Part shown: positions 1-10,880 of the stretch, piece after piece
Layout: each line of letters begins with the position of its first letter
Position numbering within the stretch: position 1 is the stretch's first letter
Assembly (NCBI GenBank): GCA_027405735.1
Contig: JAPEHQ010000001.1
Location: 7,006,001-7,070,000 of the forward strand
DNA from: Mucor racemosus
Lineage: Eukaryota; Mucoromycota; Mucoromycetes; Mucorales; Mucoraceae
Length of the DNA: 64,000 nt
Direction of reading: 5' to 3'
Notes under the pieces: generated by a model
Database searches by the model: none
Seen by the model: only the letters and a program-made list of their open reading frames with translations
Told to the model about the DNA's origin: nothing
Position numbers and translations under genes: made by a program

Positions 1-292
1 GTCATTTGTGTAATTGATTGCGCCGTGATCAAGGGTGCTATCATCTACACGACATGTATGGTTCAAAAAGGGTATTTCATATTCTTAGCATGCGTTTGTT
101 ATTGTGTTCAATTGAAGCGTTTGTTTATTATCGTTGTTCACATTTCAAGTGGCATCATATTTTATGAGCGACACTTGAAATTTAGGTTGTTTTATTTTTA
201 TCAAGCGTTTTTAGTATGTAATTCCACTGCAGTAAGAATTGAAAATAAATAATAAACTAAATTGTTTTGTATGTAAATATGCTTCAAATATT
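1..292. other. Intergenic, nothing recognised
   Basis: AT-rich sequence. One short open frame begins at a GTG, not an ATG, and shows no domain. No gene, RNA or repeat is supported here. Confidence 0.5.
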
Positions 293-1310
293 GTTCTGCC
301 GTCAAATCTTCAAAAAAGATGTACTTTCCCTCTATCGACCATTGATATCTGCCTGAAAATAAAGAAATTAATACTAGAATATGAGCTCACTGCTCGAATA
401 TTTACCTAAAATCGACTGTAAAAAATTAAGTCCCTAAATTGAAGTGTTAAGGTTTGTTTTCACAAGATAGGTTCAACTGAAAACGGTTTTGTATTTTTTG
501 TTTTAGGAAAAAATATTGATTTCTCGTTGAGGCAATCGAAATCATAGTTTATATTACAGCTTAAAGCCTATGAGAACTGAGTTCCAAAACCCATCTGTCA
601 AATCCATCTGAAAATGATTCGAAAAACAAAACCGTTTAATAGCTCATAAACTGCAAGGTAAGAGGACCTAAAAAATTAATTGGTTTTTGTAAAGGTTTGA
701 ATTGTGCATTCAACTAAATAAAAATCAGACAAACATTTTATATTAAATTTTGCGTAAAATGCAATTGAAGTTTTGGAGGTTTTTTGAAAATACACATCAC
801 TTTTTATAAGCATATTTTAAATATAGCTACTTGCAATGATGCGCAAAAACATTATCTGTTGATCGAGCTATTGTAAATTTTTTTGGCTGCATTCTTCGTA
901 GAGAAAACAAGATTTTTGTCAAATTTTTTTTCAGATTCAGAATTTGGGATGAGGGTATATAAGGGAAAAATGGAAGCTAGAAATGGAGGTACCTTTTTGT
1001 ACACATTTTTGAGGATATCTCCACGAAAAATCAATATTTTGAAAAAAACAAAATTGGATCGAAGAGAGCTCAATGAGCTTAATGATATGAATGCAAAAAA
1101 AATGTTGCTCAATTTAGCCAATATTTTGAAACCTACTATAAAAATGTCAAAAAAAATGAAAAAAAATAAAGGTACTCAGAATTTTTTTATATTAAAATAT
1201 ATTATAGAGCACTTTAAAACAAGTAAGTTTTATTATTAGAAAGTGTTAGTACAGCTTAATTTTTTCTGGAGATATGAAGCCTCAAAGTTTTCAATCCTTT
1301 AACAGTGAAA
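293..1310 (+). repeat. Dispersed repeat R1, copy a (left part)
   Basis: First of four diverged copies of an AT-rich repeat of about 1.3 kb; the others lie near 15.3-16.3 kb (inverted), 27.0/33.0-34.1 kb and 44.0-46.1 kb. Shared landmarks include ACAAAATCGTTTAATGGCTC-like, TTCAGATTCAGAATTTGGGA and GAGATATGAAGCCTCAAAGT strings. The copy is cut at 1310 by the hAT insertion and resumes at 7660. Both strands of about 850-1240 are open, but differences between copies change amino acids freely and copy d has an in-frame stop, so I do not call a gene. Origin of R1 is unknown: no terminal repeats or target duplication were found. Confidence 0.8.
1303..1310 (+). repeat. Left 8-bp target site duplication of the hAT element
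   Basis: CAGTGAAA here is repeated exactly at 7660-7667, directly outside the other end of the element. The uninterrupted site is present in R1 copy b (reverse strand, near 15440), where the same octamer is followed by TATGCGTAGAAATCTG, as found after 7667. Eight base pairs is the hallmark duplication length of the hAT superfamily. Confidence 0.92.
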
Positions 1311-1319
1311 TAGGATTGG

Positions 1320-1615
1320 CAACGAGTCGAGCTGGCTCGATAAAATTTGATCGAGTTTTACTCGAGTCGAGTCGAGTCGAGTCGAGTTTTTCAGTCTCCT
1401 GAAACTCGAGAGCTCGAGGAAGGCTCGAACAAAACTCGGCAACTCGAGAAAAACTCGACAACTCGAGAAAAACTCGACAACTCGAGAAAGACTCGACAAC
1501 TCGCATAAAGCTCGACAACTCGAGCAAAACTCGACAACTCGAGTTAAACTCGACAACTCGAGAATAACTCGACAACTCGCATAAAGCTCGATTAAACTCG
1601 CATGAAATGCTCAAT
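1320..1615 (+). repeat. Left subterminal CTCGA array of the hAT element
   Basis: Dense array built on ACTCGACAACTCGAGAAAA-type units of roughly 18-19 bp, preceded by an outer run of GTCGA pentamers (about 1360-1385). Apparent 85- and 107-codon frames across it are repeat artefacts. Transposases of the hAT group (for example maize Ac) are known to bind short motifs repeated in subterminal regions; by analogy these units are probable transposase binding sites (inference). Confidence 0.88.
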
Positions 1616-1804
1616 AAAACCCCCTTGAGATCAAAAACTAGTAAACGAATTATGCTTCATAAAATGTACCTTCAAATTGTTTTTTGTTGTATTATATATT
1701 TTTTATTAGTCAAAATATTTGTGTTTAAAAAAGAAGAACACCATCAATCAATTATTATTTATATAAAAAGAAAAAAAAAACTATGAATCAATTATAAAAT
1801 AAAA

Positions 1805-4655
1805 TCAGTTAGGCAGTAGCTCTCTTTCCCATTTTTTCAAAAGGACAAGCTTTTCCCCCAATTCTGGGTCTAATCTTGGTCTTTGATTATTTATACTTCT
1901 TTTTGCAACTGAAAACAGTCTTTCGGAGGCAACGCTGGTTGATGGAATGGCTAAGTAAATGCTGGCGTATTCAGACAAATAGGGGAATGCATTTTTGTTT
2001 CTTTGCCAATACGTTAAAGGTCTAGATGTATAATGATACCCGTCAATAATATTTTTAGATGTAAAGTTATTATTTTCAAATCTTTGGTCATAACCAAACT
2101 CTTGCAAATTGTCTACATCTTGAAATTCTGTATTGGGGTCATAACGGAATGTCAAGGTTTCTGCTGGAAAATCTTCCTTCTCATCCAGGTTAATATACGC
2201 CTTTAACTCGTCGTAATGCCTATTCACAAATTCATCCTCCTGTTCACAGATAGCACCAGTATTTCTTTTTTTTGGATAAATTGTAGCATTTGCAATTCTT
2301 CTTTTCTTTGTGAACATTACAATTGTGTCATCCTCTTCATTGCTGTCATTGTCGTCTTGGATGGAGAAACTGGATTCTACTACCTCTGTTGTTGCCGATG
2401 ATGATGATGCTGCTGCTAATGTTGTTGTTGATGTTGATGCTCTTGTTACTGATGCTCTTGTAGTTGTTTCTGTTTCTGCTGGAGATGACGCTAATTGATT
2501 ATATTTCATACGTAGAAAATCCTTGAATCCTTTCTTACAAATATTTCTTTGTTCTTCAGCAATATCATGCTCCCAATCTTCATCAGTCCAATAATGGAAT
2601 TTAAGCATTGGATCGAGCATTGTTGCAATACTATATACGGGACTTTCATCTGTTTTACGATAGTATTTTGACAATTTTTCTACTGCTTCATCAACGGCGT
2701 TTGTTAATTCAGCATCATACTCATGCTCTTCTCTGAACTCCAATAGCAAGTCAAACAAATTGTTGAATAAAGGTATTGTCCTATTCATTGTGGTATGACT
2801 ATGGATGTACAGTATCGTTAATTTTTACTATATTATTACATACGATTATATGTATTAATTTTTGATATTTACCTCTGAGTGCTCAGCCAATTTGTTGCAA
2901 CATAAAATCTCAACAACAATTTTTCGACACTGGCCAGGAACTTGATTTCTTCAGGATTCAAGTAGTAATTTTCTCTAGCATATTCATCTAAATTGATAGC
3001 ATAATTGTATGCGTTTTTAACTTTAAGAAATCGCTTAATCATAGCATGGCTTGAGTTCCACCTGGTAGGACAATCGATGATGGGGGCTAATTTAGGCATA
3101 TTGTACCTCTGACAATATTCTTCAAATGCGACTTTTAAATTACTGTGATGCTTTATTCTTTTTAATCCGTCGCGAAGCTTGTTGATTATCGAAGTGTCAT
3201 TACTAGAATTGGAGTTCTCAGTTGGTGCTGATTTTAAGCATTTAAGAAAGTTGTGAGAAACAAGATTGATTATATGGTTGAAACAAGGCAATTGTCCTTC
3301 ATCGGCACGAAACTTGGTGCATTCCTCATTTCTTTGTTTAACCAGCTCGTCTATCTTCTTGCACATTGACTTGTTATTAGATGCATTATCACATGTAATG
3401 GTGAATACTGAATTTAGCACTTTACTGCCATAAGAATTTAGTATTTGTACAATTTTTTCAGCCAGAACATCTCCTGTTGCCATACAACAATAAAGATTAG
3501 AATTGAAGCAATTACAATATACTATATTTCTAATACCTGTATGCGACGAGTTGCCTAAATCTACCAATCCTAATGTTAATTGCACTGGTGCCCATGTTTT
3601 TTTATCAATATAATGTGCTGTAAGCGACAGAAAACTACCACCTATGACAAACTTTAGTTTCAGGAACTTTTTGAAAGTAAGTTTAGTATATATTATTACC
3701 AGTAGGTGCTGTCCAAACATCTGTAGTTAATGATATATATTGCTCTCCTTGAAGTAGTGTGGCAACCTTAAGCTTCATTTCAGTATAATAATCAATGACA
3801 TTTGTTTTAACTGTGCCTTTTAATGGTAATTTAATAGTCTTCAAAACGCTAAGGTCTCTACTTCGAGCACAGAAATCAAGAAGATCTTGCATAGTATTGC
3901 ATTGGTCAAAAAAACTTAATGGAAGCTGTTTGTCAATGACAAATTTAAGCACCAGTTGGTTAAATATATCTTGTTTAAAAGGCAATTTGCATGCTGAACG
4001 AGAGCCGAGGTTTGAAATACAGGTGGCGTTAGGGCTATAATTTATTAGCTTTTCCATGATAAAATCATGTCTGTAATTTAGCTGATCGGAAATGTCGTCA
4101 AAATGTAAGTTTAATGTATCCAACTGAGTCTTCACTTGAATTTGAAGGTCTTGATCTAAAATTGTAAAAAATTAGAAATTGAACATTACAACGTCAAGTA
4201 TTTGGCAATTACATACTTATAATGTCAGTAACATTATGTTTTTTTTCCAAATGCCTACGAAGCGCAGATGTGGAGCTAGTTTTTCCAGACTTATAAACCG
4301 CCATACAACCACCAGTCTCGCGTCTGTTAAAGGTACAATAGAGATTTTTATTTAAGGGTACACCGTAGCAGTAGAGAAACCACCAAGCACTATTGTCAGC
4401 CTCACTTTGTTGTTTCTTGTATTCCGTCTGGTATAGTATGTGGCATCCGCTTATTGGTATGGTAAGTAATTTTGTATTGTCATTTTCACACATTAAAGAT
4501 TCGTGGCTGACTTGGTTGTGAGAATATGCCAAGTTATTTAAGTCTTCAATATGCTCATCAAGCGACATATTTTGATTCATATAGTTTGTCATAGCTGTTG
4601 TTGAACCACGATCATCTTCGATACTCATTTGACTTGAACTGTTGTACGAACTCAT
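1805..4655 (-). CDS. hAT transposase with N-terminal zinc finger (885 aa, 4 exons)
   Basis: Encodes the enzyme expected to excise and insert the surrounding element. Exons on the minus strand: 4655-4217, 4155-3700, 3641-2873 and 2798-1805, with 58-75-nt introns opening GTATGT, GTAATA and GTAAAT; all phases agree and no stop interrupts the frame. The ATG at 4655 opens the frame. Residues about 105-140 contain a BED-like finger (CTF...GGC...LRRHLEKKH). The RNase-H-like core shows D292 (LTTDVW) and D383 (TCDNASNN). The C-terminus carries the hAT dimerisation block (LAIPSTSVASERLFS, followed by the L-rich KLVLLKKW). Length fits autonomous hAT transposases. The N-terminal half of the last exon has a Ser/Thr/Ala-rich linker. 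Placement beside intact ends supports autonomy. I did not assign the third acidic catalytic residue. Confidence 0.92.
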
Positions 4656-7387
4656 TTTTAAATTTGTTCAAGCGAATTAATTTAAGATATGCTTGATTAA
4701 AGTAATGTAAAGTGATTTATTAGCTTCTATGTCGAGTTCTAATGTTATGAACAGCACTCTTATTTATTGACTTACCAGAATATGTTTAGGTTAAATAAAA
4801 ACTAGAAATTTAATCAAGTAAAGAGATATCGTTTATTGGAATGAAATTAATAGGGTTTATATACTATTTGATTTGGGGAATTAATGATGTGATAAGGTAG
4901 TTTAGATGTTATTTAATATTAGTGTGTTATGCTGATATATCATGTTGGAATATCGCACTGGCGTGTTATGCTTTTGTACCATGCCTCTATACCATGCCTC
5001 TATACCATGCTTCTATACCATGCTTCTATGCCATACTTCTATACCATGCTTTTAGGAGCATGGTATAGTTAATATTCAATTAAGTAACTTCCGGTTCCGA
5101 ATCTGTTACTGTTTACTTTTTTGGATTTGACATGATCCGGTTTAAAGATGATACATCATTTACTGTATATTAAAAAAAATAATCAGCAGTAACTTAATTT
5201 GCATTTGATTTATTCATTTATGCATTATGCATACTAAATAATAAGTATAATAATCTTAAATTTGAGCACCAATTGAAGTTTTAATTAAATGTCAAACAAA
5301 AAGAAATTAAGTTAACCATTTCCAACCATCAATCATATGATAAGCCCATTCTCTTATTCTACTTATAAACAAGGTTTAGGAGCATAAGTAGGGTACACAG
5401 TACATACTGCAGTGAAATAATGATGTAAAAAAGCGATAAAGAATACTGTTAAAATCATTCTTTATTAAAGTATGGATAATGTGCAATAAAATGGTTATTC
5501 TACGTCTCTATTTATATTATTTGGTGTTTATTTACTATCTGGCAATTGTATTGCAATTGCCAACAATTCCATTAATTTTGAGTATAAATGTTGGGTTGTT
5601 TGGTTGCTGATTTGGTGAATCAAGAACGGTGTTTTAAATATAGTTTGTCAATCATGCTTTCAGAACAGCTCTTACTTGTTCTACTCGATAAGCATGTACT
5701 TTTTGTATTCTTTATTTGGGATATCCTATATTACTTTAGTATTTTAACATCTCTTATTCGAGTATTATACCCTTGCTATCTTCATGTAATTGTCTATTTA
5801 TTATACAGTCTTATCTTTGATAGCATGGTTTCAATGAGATGACATTTAATTTAGGTATTTTATGATGGGAATCTAGCTTAGTTCACTTCACATACGTACC
5901 GCATATGAAATTATTTTACCCAGTAACCTGTGCATTAATAATTAATACCGCGAAAATGTAGAATAGAGACCAATTAGTAGGATGCATCTAACATGCTCTT
6001 CATTTTCGACATGAAATAAGCATAATTTACAGTTACCTTGACTTTATTATTATGATACTTGGGTAAATTGAGTACTTTGAATGAACAGAAATTATATATT
6101 TGTTGATCGATATTGGTTATTGTTGGTAGCCAATAGATTTGCCAGAAATGCCAAATGTAAAACTAAAATTATTGAGTGATTTACAGAATGACTAATAAAA
6201 AGGTTATTAAGTTGTTCGTAAACAAATCCATTTTTTATACAAATATCTTGAGGCTATACATAATCTCCATAAATTTAGTATGGAATTAACATTTGAACTG
6301 AAACAAATAATAAACTTCCATAGTAACAATTATTCGATCGTCTGTTGTTGATTGTTGTTGCATTGATCGCATTAAAAAACTCTTTCATTATTTGTCGCGA
6401 ATATACTATGAACTATCCTATTTGTGTATTTTTGACACCTGGCATGTGCCTCACGTTGCATGGAACAAATGCTTCTGGATCTATCAGAATTACAATATTC
6501 TAAATACAGACAAGTCTAGTAAATTCTATTGTTTAGTAACTGATTCCTGTAATCCAGGAACTAACAATGAAACATAACTTATAACAATACAGTATTACCA
6601 TCGAAACAACATTTTATTTCCATAAGCATTCATTATTATTGTCACATTTAATGGATCCCTTTCCATTAGATCTTATCACATAATTCCAATAGCTATGCGA
6701 TAATTCACATTACATGCTGTTTCAGCAATGCATGAATTAGTTTCAATTTCAATTGCACAGCTCATAGAAATATGCAAATGTCAAAACAGATATTGAACTT
6801 GATGAGTGAAGATATCTGCTCTCATTTTTTATCACTTTATTATACTGTATCTCTTCAGTAAATCATACAGTAGGGCAACTTCCAATTATTATAAAATACA
6901 TCTATTCCTATATTATCTACATTTAAAAATAGTAAGTGTTGGCCAAAAGATAATTGTGCTCATTACAAGCTATATCAATCTACATTCAATACATCTTAGT
7001 AAACAATACTTTTTACATTAATTTTAACTATATAAAGTCTCAATAAATAACTTTTGTATAAAAGCTCCTTATGATGATTCAAACCAGCTTATCTGCATTA
7101 TAATGAAGTGTGCTCTTGGTCAAATATTATGGTCAAAATAATGTGATTTTTAATATTAGAGATATTGATGAACATTGGTTGAAGGAAGGTTGGTGTTCTT
7201 ATTTATAAATTAGATATTTATTAAGGATATAAATAAGGATATAAAGGGGAAGAAAGACAGATAATTCTACAAGGAATAATGGAATGATTTCCTTGCAGTA
7301 TTGATTATAGGAACATTTGGAATGAGGATTAGTGCTATGAATTATTATAGTGATAATTTGATTCATTATATGCGTGTAAATAAATAA
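4656..7387. other. Non-coding right half of the hAT element
   Basis: About 2.7 kb without a credible gene: the longest ATG frame is 84 codons (5588-5842), hydrophobic and without homology I recognise. It contains the 4978-5068 tandem repeat/hairpin. Near 7200-7265 a stretch (GGATATAAATAAGGATATAA then GGGGAAGAAAGACAGATAAT) resembles the promoter-like core of the putative solo LTR at 44141-44545, so an older retroelement remnant may lie inside. Confidence 0.5.
4978..5068 (+). repeat. 13-bp tandem repeat ending in a 12-bp-stem hairpin
   Basis: About six copies of ACCATGCYTCTAT run from 4978. The last copy forms the left arm of an inverted repeat: CTATACCATGCT (5039-5050), loop TTTAGG, and AGCATGGTATAG (5057-5068), a perfect 12-bp stem. 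It lies in the non-coding half of the hAT element, downstream of nothing obvious; role unknown. Confidence 0.9.
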
Positions 7388-7650
7388 AAACTCGAAAGCT
7401 CGAAGAAAACTCGAGAACTCGAGAAAAACTCGACAACTCGAAGGAAACTCGATGACTCGAAAAAACTCGACAGCTCGAGAAAACTCGACAACTCGAGAAA
7501 AACTCGACAGCTCGAGGAAAACTCGACAGCTCGAACAGCTCGATTAGTAGCTCGACTCGACTCGAGGCTCGCGAGCTTTGTTTATGCAATCTCGAGTTGG
7601 CTCGCAGGCTCGAGTAAAACTCGACTCGACTCGACTCGAAAGGCTCGACT
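7388..7650 (+). repeat. Right subterminal CTCGA array of the hAT element
   Basis: Second array of AACTCGA(G/C)AA-type units. The inner units read in the same orientation as in the left array (direct, not inverted), whereas the outer pentamer run (ACTCG at about 7616-7640) is inverted relative to the left GTCGA run. The 84-codon frame on the minus strand here is a repeat artefact. Confidence 0.88.
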
Positions 7651-7659
7651 CCAATACTA

Positions 7660-8060
7660 CAGTGAAATATGCGTAGAAATCTGAAACATTAGCACTGAAA
7701 AATTAATACCAACTGTTAAAAATAGGATATTTTTGGATACTTATTTTTGGATTAAAGGTGGACATCTCAGGTACATTGACATATAATTTTTTCTTGGTGT
7801 TATCTAGTGAAAACAAAAAGTAGAGCAGGGATGAAAAGTGAGATCCTGTTTTCAAGGGAAAAGCAGTGAATTTTACGCGTTTTTATGTCTTTCATGAGAT
7901 ATGAAATAAATTTAGGAACAGGCAACATAAATCGACTAGTTCATATATATTTAAAAGAGTCTAAGGCATGTCCTGAAAAACATTTATTATGAGATTAGTT
8001 ATAGAAATGAGGGCCCACTCCGATTTTGAAGATTGACAATTTCGCAAAGAAGTTTTTAGA
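7660..8060 (+). repeat. R1 copy a (right part) with second hAT target duplication
   Basis: Begins with the right copy of CAGTGAAA (7660-7667) and continues R1: TATGCGTAGAAATCTGAAAC, then the AGGATATTTTTGGATACTT and ACATCTCAGGTACATTG landmarks shared with copies c and d. The tail (about 8005-8035) has ACTCCGATTTTGAAGATTGA, also seen in repeat family R2. The right limit is soft. Confidence 0.75.
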
Positions 8061-10740
8061 ATCTGTTTTTTTTCAGTACTGCAAATTTTTGCTAATGATG
8101 TGTTCTATTGGAAGGCTGAATCCTTTATCTTAGTTTCTCGTATAGTCGTGGTAAGCAGGAGTTTATTCTTCAGTATGTAAAAATTATAAATCGCAGTATT
8201 TAAAATGTCATTCTACGATGAATTCTGATTCTGTCGCTTACATTTTCGTTGAAATATCCTCCTCCAAATTTATCATCTTTAGCCTGCCAATTTTGAATTT
8301 CAACTCTTTAAAGAATTTATCAATACATTCGCAAAGTGTTAAAAAAAAAAGAAAGGAATCAACATGTCAGATATACTTGAATGTTTTCAGTTTACAAATC
8401 TTTTATTGAAATACTGATATATTTTGATTGTACAAATTTGAGGCTCTGCTAGTTTTATTTTTTTATGACTTTGATAAACTACCCTATGTAAATGTTATAG
8501 CCTCATCAATAGATATGAGTTTAATGCGAGGAAAATAAAACCAAAATTGATAAATCGGTGGCGTGTGTGCTTGATTGATTGGTAGGTGCCATTTATTATC
8601 ATTTCTGATATAACCACATTCTAATCTCGCAGTTTGTTTCATGATCACCAAAATATTTAAACATCAAAAAACGACAGATCCCAATATTGCATTATTTTTT
8701 TAATTTTTGATTCAAAATATGATTTGATAAACCTTAAATGAGTATAAAAAAAAAACCTGAGATGTTTGGAACCCTTACAACCCTATCACTTTATTTTAAA
8801 GAGCGTTAAAGCTATGCCGAAAACTACAGTGTCTATTATTGACCCAACAAAGAAATTTTTCCTGGACGAGGTTTTTAAATTTAATTAATATACAACGTAC
8901 CACATTATATCATCATACTCAATAAAAAAAACGCATATAAATGGTTATAAACCTTGGTAAACAGCGTTTAAATTTACCTCTCAAAGAAGATTCAACTCTA
9001 TTTTTTTTTGGGAGATCCAATCTATCTTTTAAATGTAAATTTGTTATATATTTGGGTCAATTTTCCACAAAAAAGCCATTAATTAGATACAGTTTAACGG
9101 CTTCGTATGTCCTTTTTTTCTGATGGTATGACAAGTTCCTATTTGTCCAAACTTGATGGTAAATAAACCTTGCCAGGAATTAACTGTATATCATTCTGAG
9201 CTGATTGATTGGATGGTTTAGATGTGGGGGATGATGGGCTTTAACTTTAATATTTTACCATTGAGTTACATGAATAATTCAGCTTTCTAATTTGATTTAA
9301 GGAATATCTATTTTCAGTATCTATATTACGATTGCTCGAATTTACACTTTTCTGTATGGTTTCATGTTGTTCTGGTGGCCATTTTTAGGTTTAACGAGTA
9401 CAGTATGAGGCTCATATAATATCAAAATCAAGGAACATTCGAGGTAAAAGTGTATGCGTTATATAGTACAATAGAAAAACATCGAAACATGATTTTTTAA
9501 GGGAGAAAAAAAAACAAAAAAACTCCTTTAAAGCTAGACCACTCAACAAGACCAGGGTATTACACTAATTTTTTTTTCCTCTGTAACCAACAAACAGTAC
9601 TGAAAGGGTTCTGGTCAGTTGACGTTGATAAATCTTGTTATAGCCAAAGAAAAAGAGAGTTTCATGCATCCATGTAAATGTATATCATCACGCTGCATTT
9701 TCTCTTTTTGCGTATGAGCATGATGCCTGATCTATAATATATCTTATGAATAAGATGTGTGAATTCATTGATATTCATTTACCCCGTTTCCAAGATAAAT
9801 TCAAAGACAAAGGCCAGTGGGAAGATACTCGCATTTAATAATTGATCTAGTATAAAATTAATCTGACACACTCCAACAATAAACTATATTAAACAAATGT
9901 TCTCAATCTAACATGTTAAAGAAACCTATAATAAGCAAACGTCCTTTTTCAAAGATCAAATTGATTTGTAGCACATTTCTCGTTTTACCATCGTACGAGG
10001 AGCATGATGATTGTATATACGTAAAAAAAAAAAATCGCGCTTATTGATTGATCCGTATATAATAAGTGTAGAAGGTCATATCAAAGAGGCAGGTGCAATT
10101 TAGATGTGAGAATCCAGTATATACGTTTGGGAGTGTAGGTATTGTATCTATTCAAGGGATTTACTCTTACACAAATAGGAAAATTGTGGTCTTTCGTGTA
10201 ACTTTCTGTAGGAGATTTAGTTTTTATATGTTGATTTGAATCATTTTTTTTTTTTTTTGAATATGCGTGCATATTGACAAACGCTTTTAATATACTCTTT
10301 ATCTTGTAAAACAAAACTCAAATTACAATTAAATAACATCCTAATCCATTGTAACTGTTGCTTAGTGAAATATGGCAGGTTTACTTTTCCCTGTTCTTCC
10401 AGCGGAGTTTTGATCGAAAGGATAATGTGTGTGTGTGTGAGAGTGCATCGTATAAAATTTTCTCACATCAATATGGAAATCATCTGTTTATTATTACATT
10501 GCCCATGCTCCGCGGACGATAATTCCCAGTTTCTTGTACTCAATTGATTACTTAAGCAAGAAAACCTTTCATTTTCAATGGTTCCCGTTCAATACCAACC
10601 AATTATAATGATAACCATTAACGCAAAAGAATCACATGAATTGCTACAGAAATCTTAAAGGTTTAGATTAAGTAATCTGTGATTCCCCACAATTGTGATG
10701 GGGCACCCTGAATCCACAAAGGGACAAAAACTTATTTCAG
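8061..10740. other. Intergenic, 2.7 kb
   Basis: AT-rich DNA with many homopolymer runs. Short frames (for example 8218-8409, 8941-9123, 10081-10314) lack domains, conserved repeats or splice continuation. I see no gene. Confidence 0.5.
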
Positions 10741-10749
10741 TATAAAAAG
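10741..10749 (+). promoter_or_regulatory. TATA box of the sugar transporter
   Basis: TATAAAAAG lies 132 nt before the ATG at 10881 and is followed by a pyrimidine-rich TTCTTTTTCTTTATTCTTCT stretch, a usual fungal core-promoter arrangement. The transcription start was not determined. Confidence 0.6.
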
Positions 10750-10880
10750 CGGGGTACTTTTGACCTAGATTTTCTTTTTCTTTATTCTTCTTATTTGACT
10801 TGATCTATACTACATTTCTTTCTATCTTTTTTTTTTTTTACTTTTACTCGAATAGAAGTTATAACAAAAAAAATATAGGA

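Larger units (their letters stand above)
1311..7659 (-). mobile_element. Complete autonomous hAT-superfamily DNA transposon (6,349 bp)
   Basis: The element is bounded by exact 8-bp direct repeats (CAGTGAAA) and short terminal inverted repeats: TAGGATTGG at the left, TAGTATTGG reading inward from the right. It carries one transposase gene on the minus strand (1805-4655), a CTCGA-rich subterminal array at each end, and about 2.7 kb of apparently non-coding DNA (4656-7387) holding a tandem repeat with a hairpin. Joining the flanks reconstructs an R1 repeat that matches R1 copy b base for base across the junction, so the boundaries are well supported. Intact frame, intact ends and a perfect duplication suggest a recent and possibly still mobile insertion; mobility itself is inference. 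Confidence 0.93.

Noticed and set aside
883..1239. 118-codon frame recurring in R1 copies
   Set aside because: Both strands are open, substitutions are mostly amino-acid changing, and copy d has an internal stop; treated as repeat, not gene.
1291..1614. Overlapping minus-strand frames of 85-107 codons, SSxRVVEF-type repeats
   Set aside because: They are translations of the CTCGA subterminal array of the hAT element; the same pattern arises at 7335-7589.
5588..5842. 84-codon hydrophobic frame inside the hAT element
   Set aside because: AT-rich composition gives hydrophobic residues by chance; no motif, no splice partner.
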